NCBI RefSeq assembly: GCF_001540865.1
Contig: NC_033637.1
Coordinates: 7,133,134 to 7,197,133 of the forward strand
Length of the DNA stretch: 64,000 nt
Direction of reading: 5' to 3'
Source: Ananas comosus
Lineage: Eukaryota; Streptophyta; Magnoliopsida; Poales; Bromeliaceae
Shown here: positions 47,601-58,142 of the stretch, piece by piece
Layout of the letters: the number at the start of each line of letters is the position of its first letter
Numbering within the stretch: the stretch's first letter is position 1
Position numbers and translations under genes: made by a program
The notes under the pieces: model-generated
What the model was told of the DNA's origin: nothing
Database searches by the model: none
What the model saw: the letters and a program-made list of their open reading frames with translations, nothing else

Positions 47601-49308
47601 GGGCTTCCACCATTGTCGCCAAGTAGGCCACACAACCACCTTTTATCATTTTCCTCGCCCGTGCCGCCGACACGGTCGCCGCGAAAAGCGAGCTTTTAGC
47701 TGCCTGATACACTAGCTCCTCTCGATCAGGCTCGCGAAACGTGATCACCTTACTTTCGCAATCTATCACGGCATAATACTTGGAGAGCCAGTTGGTCCCC
47801 AAGATCACGTCGAAACCCCACATTCGGTTTAGCACCAACAGATCAATCGGCATGACCCAGTCACCTATCTGCACTGGGCACGCTACACATTCTTCGTGAA
47901 CATGAAAAGTATGCTTGACCGAATTTACCGTCCAATAGTCATAATGGTGCACGATCTTAATGCCATGAGTCCTAGCGAATGATGCATCTATGAATGAATG
48001 CGATGCACCTGTGTCGAATAAAGCTCTAGCTCTGGTGCCTCTGATCGAAATAATACCTGCCACGATGTCGTCGGGAACAGGAATCGGCTCCTCCTGCACC
48101 TGAGTGGCAAAAACCCGCCCACTCGGTGCCCTCGATGCCTCCGGCTGACGCGATGAAGACGAACGTCCAGCCGACATAGCCGGTGGTAACCCCGCCTGCT
48201 GTCTCGGGGTATATGGAACTGATGCCGAGGTCGGTGCAGATGAACCCCAGCTCGGGCACTCCCGAATCATGTGCCCCGCCTGGCCGCACTTGAAGCACTT
48301 TCTTTCGCGCTGTGGGCACGTCGGCGGTTGATGGTTACCGCCGCAAATAACGCAACGGGAGGGTCTCCAACCCTTCGGCTGCTGTCGGGGATACCGAGGG
48401 GGTTTCTTCGCACTCGGCCGGCCCCCGGTGCCACCCGCCGCCCGCTTCTTGCTCTTATCTCTTGCCTCAGCTGCGGCTTCGCGTTCCTCACACTCGTGGG
48501 CATAGCCTTGCCCTGCCCACAGTGCTCGATCAAAGGCCTCGGCGAAGGTCGGAAGCTTGAGGATTTGCACGGCCCGATGAATCCCCGGTCGAAGCCCACG
48601 CACGAACCAATCGGCTCGGTCCCGATCATCACGAACTACATCTGAGACGCAGTCGATGATGTGGGAGAACTCTTGCTCGTACTTCCCCACCGATCGGTCG
48701 CCCTGCTTCAACTTGCGAAATTTTTCTTGCAACTTCCGCTTCTCCGTGTCAGGAAAGTAGTTGGCGAACAGCGCCCTCTTAAACTCCTCCCAAAGCATAG
48801 GCGGAAGGTCAGAAGATCGATCCCGCTTCACCCGCTTCCACCACACCTTGGCCGCCTTCTCAAGGCAGTGTGTGGCGAGAGGTACTTTGTCTTTCTCCAA
48901 GGAATAGATGTCCTCCTCTAACGCGCGCTCCCGCTCAGCTTCCACCGCTGCACTATCGGGATTTGAGGTTCCCGATCCGTCCGGTATCGCCGTCACTGGT
49001 ACGGCCGCAACCGGCGTCGCCGCCGCCGCCACTCCCTCAGCCACCGTCGGCACCACAATGGGGGGCGCAGGGGGTTCGACCCCTGCCTGAGCCGTCGTCG
49101 TTTGCTGCCGCTCCAATGCCTCTTGGAGCCTTTGGATTTGCTCCCCTAAGCGCTGGACCGACTCCGCCTGTTGCCGCACCACGCCAATGAGCGCGGCCAA
49201 CTGCTCCCGAAGCTCCCCGTCGCCTTCCGCTCCGGGCTGCACGGCAGCCGCACTCGGCTCCTCGGCCATCGACCTTGTTCGCGGTCGTCCACGAAGTCGA
49301 GGTGCCAT
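44668..49308 (-). pseudogene. gag-pol: Tekay gag-pol polyprotein, disabled
   Basis: One frame runs from [10 protein letters not shown] (start chosen by match with G1 gag; an upstream in-frame Met is at 49320) to about 1,550 codons. Gag has a coiled coil, a core, and cysteine motifs [13 protein letters not shown] and [14 protein letters not shown] (~48300). Protease has [12 protein letters not shown] (~48010). RT has the FIDD box (~47008). RNase H starts at VVYSDAS (~46570). Integrase has an HHCC zinc region (45936-45790), a core with MDFVTG, SDRDPRF and QSERTIQ, and a chromodomain-like C-terminus (IPYVKIRW ... ATWELE). Damage: TGA at 45973-45975 and TGA at 45736-45738, both in frame; the RT motif A aspartate is Asn ([10 protein letters not shown]); gag lacks about 35 residues at ~48920 that G1 and G2 both have. 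Downstream frame is intact throughout. Confidence 0.95.
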
Positions 49309-49629
49309 TACCCCCTGCAACGAAGCAATTTACGTTAGTTACCTAACCAATATACTCGTACTTGCCCAATCCGGCGAAAGCAATAAGTGTATTTATTCTC
49401 CTTCCAAAGCATCATGTCGTCGGCCGCCGATCACAACACAAGGGAAAGAAAACAAATAACAACTTTAAGTTAGCCCCTAACCACATTAGAGACTTATTAG
49501 CACTAACCCAATCATAAGCTTTCGCTATACTTTGTTCAACGTCACTCACGTTTCCTAAGTCCTTAAGGTCTTCCCAATCCTAAAGGTCTCTAGGTCCATC
49601 CTAAACTTTCACTCTTTTTGGCTTCTACT
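49309..49629 (-). other. Leader between primer-binding site and gag of the Tekay element
   Basis: About 320 bp of untranslated leader in transcript orientation. I see no further features in it. Confidence 0.7.
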
Positions 49630-49640
49630 CTCTGATACCA
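49630..49640 (-). other. Primer-binding site of the Tekay element (initiator tRNA-Met)
   Basis: On the minus strand it reads TGGTATCAGAG, 7 nt after the 5' LTR end. Confidence 0.93.
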
Positions 49641-49647
49641 TCTTATC

Positions 49648-52203
49648 TATCACGGCCCGAGCCCGATCCTTTTGGCCTATTCGAGTGCGTCGAACAGACG
49701 CCGAACGGACAGAGCCTTCCCTGTCTGCCCAAGGCTCAACAACAGGTACAGATAGAGTATAGAAATTGTATAAACGGAAGCATACACAATGGCTTGCACG
49801 GGGGCAAGCAATAGCCAAGAGTGAAAGTAAACAACTACACTTATGAACGGATACAATCTTTGCATCATTTCTTTTCTTTTACATCACAGGATCTCAAAAT
49901 ATCATTCTCGCATTTAAATATAAGGATCCTTTACATCATACATGTTCTTTCCTTTAACAATTAAATCATCGAAGTACAAAAGATGATATAATAAAAGGGG
50001 GTATGCAACTAGAGTAAATAAGCATCTCGGGCGGTCTCTACCTAGGGCGCGATGCCCTTACCGCGATCGTCCGCTGGCTCGCTGGGTCCCGACTCTGTGG
50101 AAATAGGGGTGTGAGAACTACAACAAAGTTTCCGGTCGGTTCGGCAACCAACCACGCCGACTATCCCACTAGGTCTAATCAGGCATAATAGAATAAAGAA
50201 AAGTAAGTAACCAGCTAGCAAATGCAGCTAATATGCCTGAACAATATAAAATGATATGCACAATGTAATGCTCATAATGAATGCAAGGTCATAGTGCAAA
50301 TACCCAATCTCTTGGCTAACCCGTCGGTTTCGCCCTCAACAAACTCACAAACTCAAAATCCCAATAATCGGGGAGATACTCGTTACAACCCGATGGGACC
50401 GTCCTCTGGGGAGATACTCGCTACAACCCAGTGATGTCGACTCCGGAGCACATCGCCCGAGGGAGAGCTACCACAATCTCGAGCAAGGACTAAAAGTGAG
50501 TACGATCAATCCTACATTTGAGGATTCTAAGTTCAATCCATTCCTTAACTTTAATGACGACCATGCTCAAATGACCCTTACACTAAGGTTGAAATGTCAT
50601 ATTACCTCAATCATTCTTTCCTTTGCATTCTTTACTATCACTAATGTCATATACACTATCAAGTTCTTGTACTCATACCACACTTGTTCTCTAAGTGCTA
50701 GATTCTTGTCCTCATGCCAAATGCCACACTTGTTTACTAAGGGTTCTAGACTCGTCGATGTCACTTGCTAGATCTATGTCAAAATGTCACTTTTCGTTTA
50801 CTAACCCTTCTAGGTTCTTGTCACAATCATGCATACATAGGGATCATCATTCTCACATTCTTACAAACATTTAACATGCATTTGAATTTACATTAGGCTA
50901 TAAAAAACTAACAATTAACCCTATTATGCAAGATGCTCAAAAATGCACATATGCTCAAAATATGACACTTAGACATAAAGAGATTTTCCATATCCTTGGA
51001 ATGCACCACCCACCTTAGATGGTAGCAAGGATGCTACGGTGAATTTCTTGGAATTTTTTTGAAGCCCTAGTCCGCGTGCTGCGGCTATCTGTACAGAAAA
51101 TGACGTTTTTGTAAATAACTTTGCGTACATTCATCGGATTGCCGAACCGAGCATTCCAACGCGTTTAAAATACCCTCAATTAGGTTTCTACATGATCAAA
51201 ATAGATCAAAACCCATCTTGGGCAAAACCCCTCTTTGGGATGCCCTAACATATCACTTTTGCATTTCTCCGAGATTGATCTCATTCCTAAGCAAAAGATA
51301 GCTTAGATTCACTTGGAAAGCTCTCTAATAAGGTTTCTAAGCTTTTAGAACCATCCCTAGGGCATCTACTTTGAGCCCTAGTGATCCACCATGAGAGTTC
51401 TTTAAGAAAACCATGTTTTTCATGGAGTCATGGTCTTTAGAGGATCTCTAGGTTAATTAGAGGATCAAAACTGTAATCCCAAGGTTTAAAACCAAACCCT
51501 AGACTCTCTTGTGCAATAAACTCACCTTGGCCACGAGCTCACAAAGGTCCACCTTGTTGGAGAGCCACCAAAGCCTTCAAACCCACCGAAATCTCCTCTC
51601 CAAGCTTCTTCTCCACTTTCTCCTTGCCCTAGACCAAGCTTTCTAGAGAGAGAAAGGGAGGAAAATGAGAGGGAAAGAGAGGAGGGGTGTGTGCTGCTGT
51701 GAGGAGAGGGCTAGGGTCAAATAACATATTGTGACAATTGCATTTAGGCCCTTCAACTTTCTATTCTGCAGCAGACTTATCCCTGCTGCCAGAGGCTTCG
51801 CGTACCGGTACACGGGTTGGTATCACCGGTACACGACCTGCGCAGAAGCAAACCTGAGAGCAAACTCTCTCGGTTTTGCAAGTTGTGTACCGGTACACGA
51901 GGTCCCGCACCGGTACACCACCCAGGCTGCCCAAACCCGAGAGCAGCCTATGCTCGGGTCGCTTGCTGTACCGGTACAACCACCACGGTGTACCGGTACA
52001 CAATGCTCCAGAAAGCTGTTTTGGCTTCGACTTGACTCTACTTCGCATCGTTCGATGCGAAAACCATTCCAACACTTCTTTAACTCATTTTTGCCCTTCC
52101 AAACCTGCTGGAATGCAAAAATCACTCACCAATCCATTTCTCTCGATACTTTAACCGATTTGATTAAAGTTCGATTATCGTTTTCGAGTTTCGTTATGTT
52201 ACA
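49648..52203 (-). mobile_element. Tekay 5' LTR
   Basis: Aligns end to end with the 3' LTR. Its downstream end is decayed (TATCACGG where the partner has TGTCACGC). Palindromes lie at 51802-51998. It is followed by TTCAG (52204-52208). Confidence 0.93.
51802..51998. promoter_or_regulatory. ACCGGT palindromes, Tekay 5' LTR
   Basis: Six ACCGGTAC-containing sites are spaced as in the partner LTR. Two are partly decayed in one LTR but not the other (CATTGGTACATG at 44218 versus CACCGGTACACG near 51824). Confidence 0.65.
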
Positions 52204-52208
52204 TTCAG

Positions 52209-52473
52209 CTCAGCTCTACTCCTCGGCCTGCTTGCTGTACCGGTACAACGATCAACGTTGTACCGGTACACTTTGCTCCAGAATGCTGTTGGCTTCGACT
52301 CGACTATACTTCGCACCGGTCGATGCTACAATCTTTCTAACTCTTCTAAATTCATGTCTAACCCTTCCAACATTGTTGGAAAGCTAATTGAAACCTGTCC
52401 CACCATTTCTCTTGGCACTTTAACTAATTTGGGTAAAGTTCGATAATCGCTATCGAGTTTTCGATATGTTACA
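52209..52473 (-). mobile_element. S1 solo LTR, last part
   Basis: The U3 end of S1, with two more ACCGGTAC palindromes at about 52237 and 52260. It ends GATATGTTACA at 52473 and is followed by CTCGG. Confidence 0.85.
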
Positions 52474-52478
52474 CTCGG

Positions 52479-52969
52479 AATGAAGGATATTTTTTGAATT
52501 TTTGTTGTTTTCCCGATTGAGTCACAAATCGTGAGCTCGATTGGCGGGGAGGTTTTTGGTATCAAGTGTTCCGCTTCGTGGAGAAGCACCCTCACTTGTT
52601 GTGGGACCGGTTGGGTCATTTTGACTGTATGTCGGCTATCGTGATCTAAATTGAACCACGATTAGGCATTTGGACCGATGTAGAGGCTCGCTGATCTTTT
52701 CAATTACCCTTGAGTTGTAGGTGTACTCGATAAGATTGAAATACAATCTGAGTATTACCATTTTGTGTTGGAGTTTGAGGTTGCACCTGAAACAGATTTT
52801 GATGCTGGGTTGGGATATCACGAGGACTATTGTGATGTTGCCTAAGCCTGAAGTACTCCACCAGTGTTAGGGACTTGCTGAATGATAATTCCAAGCCCTC
52901 TGGATGGATTTGTGGAACCGGTCGCGGATGGCCATGAGTATCCTGATGAAGATTTGCGAAGATTGACTG
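52479..52969 (+). other. Probable G2 interior, right part
   Basis: About 490 bp between the S1 and M2 LTR ends. No coding or family match is recognised. By the logic of nesting it continues the sequence at 30746-31230. Confidence 0.4.
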
Positions 52970-55059
52970 TGTCACGCCCCGGGACCCAGCATAGGCTCGC
53001 CCGGTGCGTGCCTAGACCCACCATATGCCTGCACATATAAGGCATCTACCACAAAAGTAATAAATAAACCTGTGATACAAGTATCTAGAGATATCAGAGC
53101 GAGTATATAACTAAGTTCTATCAACAAGTAGAATCAGAAGAAACTAAAAACTAAAGTAAGAAGTAAAATAATACAACATAGATCTCCAGATACAAATAAT
53201 GGGTGGTCTCAACAAAATAGTACAAGTCCCTCAACCTCTCCGAAAAGAAACAAAAGAGAGGTGGACCACCTATTGACAAGTCCCTTGCTAGCTAGCCCGA
53301 GGCGACACCTTTCCCGCTATCCCGAGCCTCTCCCGGCGTGGAAGGCTCTGAAAGAAAAATATGAAGCAGGGGGCGTGAGAACTATAATTTATAGTTCCCA
53401 ATGGGCAATTACTGACCTGAGTAAAATGCACCACTAGGCCCAAAACATGAGCAGATATGAACTGAAAATAACTGTGGAAATAAAAGCATATAATGCAGTG
53501 CTATTCTACTATGCCACAATACACATGCTGTCAACATGGAGTACAACTACTCTATCATGATCCAATATGCCAAAACATGTCAGTATGCTCTATTATGGCA
53601 ACCAAGTATGCTAAAATGTGATAAGCAGTACTAGCAGGTATACTACATGTCCAAGTGTCCAATACATACCTAGTATGCACTATCATGGCAACCGAGTATA
53701 TTAAATGTCCCAATATCCACTGAATCCAACTACTATATCCTATCAAGTAGTGATTGCCATTTGTTGTCTAATGGTCTGGTTCCATCTCATTTAGGACCTA
53801 CACATGTGTAGTCCAGCTTGTGCCGCCTAGCTACCTGTGGTAGCTCCAACAATCCCCCTTGAGGAATGAGTCTATCCCACACGGCCCTACAGGCACCTCG
53901 CCGCCTAGTTGCCCGTGGTAGCTCATCATCCTACGTTGAGAATGAGGCTGTCCCACGCGACCCTACAGGCGTCTCAATCCCGCACGCGTGAATTGCGTCG
54001 GAAAGGCCAACTCTGGAGTGTCGGCTTGTAGGGAGCGACTCTCACAAGCATATGCGAATGAGCACAAATGGCAAGTAAGCAAAGTCATCATCTCACAGAC
54101 CCGATCATTATGTCTCTAACAAGGAAATACTCACTAGCAACCCCAAGGGTCTAGTCTAATGTCTCAAGTGAAGGTTTACTAAGTTCACTATGTCCAATGC
54201 CCCTTTTGGCATTATATCTCACTATGTCCAAAACTATTCCAACACTAATGCCACTTTATGACATTAGGTCTACCAAGTCTATTCATATACTAAGTTCAAT
54301 GCCGTTTTATGACATTAGCTAACTAAGTCTATACATATCCCAAACTCAATGCTGCTTTATGACATTAGCTGACTATAACATGCATCACTCAATGCTAATG
54401 TCCCTTTATGACATTAAATGATCAACTATGCCAAGCATACGTTCTAGGTCTAAGAGTGTATCATACATGTCATATGCACTACATGCAACATGATCCCAAC
54501 CAAGTGTAAAAATGCTAACCATATGCAGGGTTCAAACACGAATAGTTCTTTACTACATAGAGGTCCGATGTATATTACACATAGCATGTGCATATTAAGC
54601 ATTCTAAAATCCTCAAATATTCTATCTAGCATGAATATGTATGCATTTTTATTTTACGATAAGTAAAAACCATCATAGGGATGATTTATCCCATTTTGGT
54701 GAGGCCAAACCCACTAAGTCTCCTCGAACCCTTCGTTCGCGCCGACGAAGGTGCCTTCGACTCTCCTAGCACCCTAAAGGTTAGGCTAAATGGATTAGAA
54801 GAATCGAACGAACAACGAATAGGTTAAACATTAACCAACTCAACAAAAGGGTCAAAACTTACCTATAGTGTAGCAACCCATTCCATGCTCCAAATGGAAG
54901 CTAGTGTAGTACACTGGACCTGTGCAAATTGTGAGGTTCGAGTGATTGGATGTGTTCCGAGCTTTTTCATACTTGGTGGAGGGTCGTAGAATGTTTTCCG
55001 ACCTAAAAAGTTTGAAAATCTGAGTTCTGGACGAGTCCTGAGAGTTTTTACTCTCGGGG

Positions 55060-55265
55060 ACGGGTTCCTGGCTGGGAGTGACTGGTCCCCCGGGAACAGT
55101 ATTGCGGCAGCCTTAAGGCAACCGGTTCCTGGCGGATGAGACCGGTCCCCGAGCGCGTCCACACGGGGAGAGACCGGTCGTATGCGGGGAGAGACCGGTT
55201 CCCGAACGTTGGATTTTTGGGGCAGGCCGAGAGACCGGTCCCAGGTCGGGGAGACCGGTCCCTCA
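55060..55265. promoter_or_regulatory. GAGACCGGTCCC palindrome array in the S2 U3
   Basis: About seven copies of RGACCGGTYCC in pairs. 55189-55220 is identical, except for one base, to 31808-31839 in the copia LTR. The matching stretch extends well beyond the palindrome itself. Confidence 0.75.
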
Positions 55266-55407
55266 GTCCGAAAACTGCCCAGTTTGGGCTGTTGCAATAT
55301 TGAGAAATTGAGGGGCCTCTTTGGATTTTGTTGCATTTGATGGCCTATATGGCTATTTCACCTTCTCCCTTTTCTCATTTCTCTTTCTCTTATTCTCCCA
55401 ACACCCT

Positions 55408-55466
55408 AGAGAGAAGAAGGAGAAGAAGGAAGAGAAGAAGAAGAAGGAGAAGAAGAGGAGGAGGAT
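55408..55466 (+). repeat. GAAGAAGGA purine-only tract
   Basis: About 57 purines without interruption, built on GAAGAAG and AGGAGG. It lies in the leader part of the LTR, downstream of the array. A similar interrupted tract occurs at 62870-62922 at the same relative place. It opens a Lys/Arg-rich frame by composition only. Confidence 0.85.
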
Positions 55467-58142
55467 CTAGCATGAGGACTTGGAGCATTTTCCTCTCTTT
55501 CTTTTCCCACCTTGTTGGTGCTTGGAGGCTTGGTCTTGGAGCTTGTAAGAGAGGAGATCTTCACCCTTGGAGCTTGGATTGGAGCTTCTAAGGAGGTTAG
55601 TTGCTCATTTTTTCCCTCTAGACCATGTTTTGTTGGTTTTTAGGAGATGAAACCCTAGAATGAGGTTTTAGGGTTGATTTTGGGCATTTTGATTTTAGGG
55701 CTTTTGGAGCTCAATTTCTTGGATTAGAACCTTTCTCTAGGTTCCGTTGGAAGGGCCCTATCTTTCTTTTGAAGCTTGAAAAGAGATTTTTCTCTATAGG
55801 TGAGATTTTGGCCCTTTTGCTTGATAGGTTAATGTTTGAGCTAGTAGTTGTTCGTTTACTTCTTGTAGCTCACTTTTTGATGCTTTTAGGGTGCTAGGAG
55901 ATTAGTGGACATCTTCGTTGGAGCAAACGAAGGGTTGCGCGAAGTTCGGTGGGTTTGACCTAGCCTAGCATATGAGAAATTTTCATATCCTATGTTTTAT
56001 GCTTTGTAGAGTAAAAATTCATGCATTTTCATGATAAATGTAATTATTGTGAATTTTAGGATGCTTAACATGCTTATGTTATGTGTGATGATTTTCGGAC
56101 CTCTATGTAGTAGAGAACTAGCATGTGTAACTTGCACATAATTGGCATCCTATTGAGACTTGGAATCATAATTCCTATTGTGAAAATGAGCATTACTTGC
56201 ATGCATTTAAAGCTATTCCTACTTGAGACTTAAAGGATCTTAGTAAGCCATAAAGAGGCTCGGAGACTTGTTCTACTTGTGAATAATTAGGCTAATGTCA
56301 TAAAGGGGCATTGAGCTTGGATTAAATCAGAACCTAGTACTAATGTCATGAATGGAACATAAATTATGAAACGTGTTAACTTATAACAAGCTTAAGTGCC
56401 ATAAAGAGGCACTAAGCATAGTGAGTGTTGGAACATCACTTTGAGACATAGAACTAGATCTTTGAGATGCTAGTGACTTTTACCATGTTAGAGACATGAT
56501 GATTGGGTATTTGAGACGTTGACTATGCTTGCTTGCCATTTGTGCTCATTCGCACATGCTTGTGAGGGTCGCTCCCTACAAGCCGGCACTCCGGAGTTGG
56601 CCTACGCGACTTATACTCGCTCGTGCGGTATCGAGAAACCTACGGGGTCGGGAGGCATAGACTCATTCCTAGAGTGAGAATGCTGGAGCTACCACCGACA
56701 CTTAGGTGGCACAAACTGGACTACATTTATGTAGGTCCTAGAACATGATTAAACAATGACATTTAATCGGGAGATAACAATCACTACCAGATAGGATTAG
56801 TAGTTGGATTACTTTGATATGCTTGTAGCGTAGTGTTGAGACATGTTGTATACTTAATAATTTGCCGGTTGCATCTTAGTATACTTGGTTGCCATGATAG
56901 AGCATAATCATCATTTATTGTTAGAACAGATCATGTTATCTATTTGCTTGCCACGTTGGGACATAGTAGACATGCAGGGGGTATACCACATCTTGATAGA
57001 ATATATGTTCAATACATTGACATCTTATGGTTTCTGGCATAGTAAATTTAGCAAACAATACTTGCTCTTACATTTACTGTTTATTATTATTATTGTTGCT
57101 TATCGTGCTTACCCTTTTCTTTTGGGGCCTAGTGGTGCATTGAGCTGAGGTCAGTAATTGCCCACTGGGAACTATAAATTATAGTTCTCACACTCTCTTT
57201 TTCTTGATGTTATTTCAGAGCCTTCCACGCTGGGAGAGGCTAGGGACCGCGGAAAGGGTATCGCCTCGAGTTAGCTTGGCTTCGAGGGACGCGTTGATAG
57301 GTGGTCTACCTCTCGTTGTTTTTTTTTTGGAGAGGTTGAGAGTTGTACCAGTGTAATAGAGACCACCCATTTTATGTACTTTTGAGATGGTTATTGTAGA
57401 ACTTTATGTTTCCTCTTTATTATTTAGTTTGTTCCAACTTCTCTTATCATAGATTATAGATGTGTACTTGCTCTGATATCTCTAGTTGTAAATCATCTCT
57501 TGCTTTATTTCCGCTGTTGTTGTAGACGCCTTATATGTGTAGACATATGGCGGGTCTGGGCACGCTACCGGGAGGGCCTCTGCCGGTCCCGGGGCGTGAC
57601 AGCTAGAACCCTTCCAATCCAACCTAGGGGAAGGTTCTAAACCAACCAATTAAGCTCCATAAGTCCTAGGTCAAAAATCCCCAAATCAAACCCTAATTTC
57701 ACAAATCTAGGGTTTCATTTCATGAACCAACAAAATCACGAATCAAATAAGGTAAATAAGCCACTAACCTCTTTAGAAGCTTTAAACCAAGCTAGAATCC
57801 AGCTAGGGTTAGAAACCCTTCCTCTACCAAGCTCCAAACACGAGCTCACGGCTTCTCCAATGGTGGGAATTGCACCAAGAAGCAAAAGAGGGCAAAAAGG
57901 AGATGGTTAATCCTCAAAATCCAAGAAAAATGGGAAGAAATACAAAGGGGAGGAAAAGAGAGCTCCCAACATGTTCTTCCCACTGTTTCCCATCTCAGGG
58001 AAGCTCTAAGGGCGTGAGGGATATTTGTAGTGTTGCTACAATTGCAAAAACACCCTCCAAACCCGAGCAGACTGAAATCTGCATTGTGTACCGGTACACT
58101 GAAAAGTGTACCGGTACAAACTCAGCTAGACAGCAAACCTGA

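Larger units (their letters stand above)
42042..52203 (-). mobile_element. Full-length Ty3/gypsy Del/Tekay chromovirus-type element
   Basis: Minus-strand element with two LTRs (42042-44598 and 49648-52203, both about 2.56 kb), a polypurine tract, a gag-pol gene, a primer-binding site and the 5 bp target duplication TTCAG (42037-42041 and 52204-52208). Gene order is gag, protease, RT, RNase H, integrase. The C-terminus has a chromodomain-like stretch. LTR length and domains fit the Del/Tekay clade. The LTRs differ by visible substitutions of several per cent in the first 200 bp, so it is not a very recent insertion. It is inactive because of the damage described in the gag-pol entry. Confidence 0.95.
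31231..52473 (-). mobile_element. S1: solo gypsy LTR carrying copia and Tekay insertions
   Basis: Minus-orientation LTR in three pieces: 31231-31436, 39997-42041 and 52209-52473. It starts TGTCACGCCCCGAG and ends CGATATGTTACA. Together the pieces make about 2.5 kb, the normal length for this LTR type, and they run in the same order as the Tekay LTRs. Flanks are CTTGG (31226-31230) and CTCGG (52474-52478), a target duplication with one C/T change. No interior or second LTR is attached, so it is a solo LTR. It was hit first by other elements at 31436 (copia) and 42041 (Tekay). Confidence 0.85.
54905..57601 (+). mobile_element. S2: solo gypsy LTR
   Basis: Plus-orientation LTR, 2697 bp, from TGTAGTACACTGG to GGGGCGTGACA. 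It is flanked by the exact 5 bp duplication GCTAG (54900-54904 and 57602-57606). No primer-binding site, interior or second LTR is attached. It is related to the G2 5' LTR. This is the product expected from recombination between the two LTRs of a complete element. Confidence 0.93.
52970..58142 (-). mobile_element. M2: minus-strand gypsy LTR, split by S2 and ended by G3
   Basis: Starts TGTCACGCCCCGGG at 52970. The pieces 52970-54904 and 57602-58142 join across S2 and align in reverse with the G2 LTR: the block at 53340-53430 matches 28120-28220, and 54730-54800 matches 20240-20310. The TTGTAGCAAC-type stretch and two palindromes near 58088 and 58108 match 19620-19710. About 125 bp of its U3 end is missing where G3 begins at 58143. 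GACTG (52965-52969) is the possible left target duplication. No genes are seen. Confidence 0.8.

Noticed and set aside
55328..55591. Lys/Arg-rich frame over the purine tract
   Set aside because: It is caused by the GAAGAAG repeat within a solo LTR and is not conserved in related LTRs.
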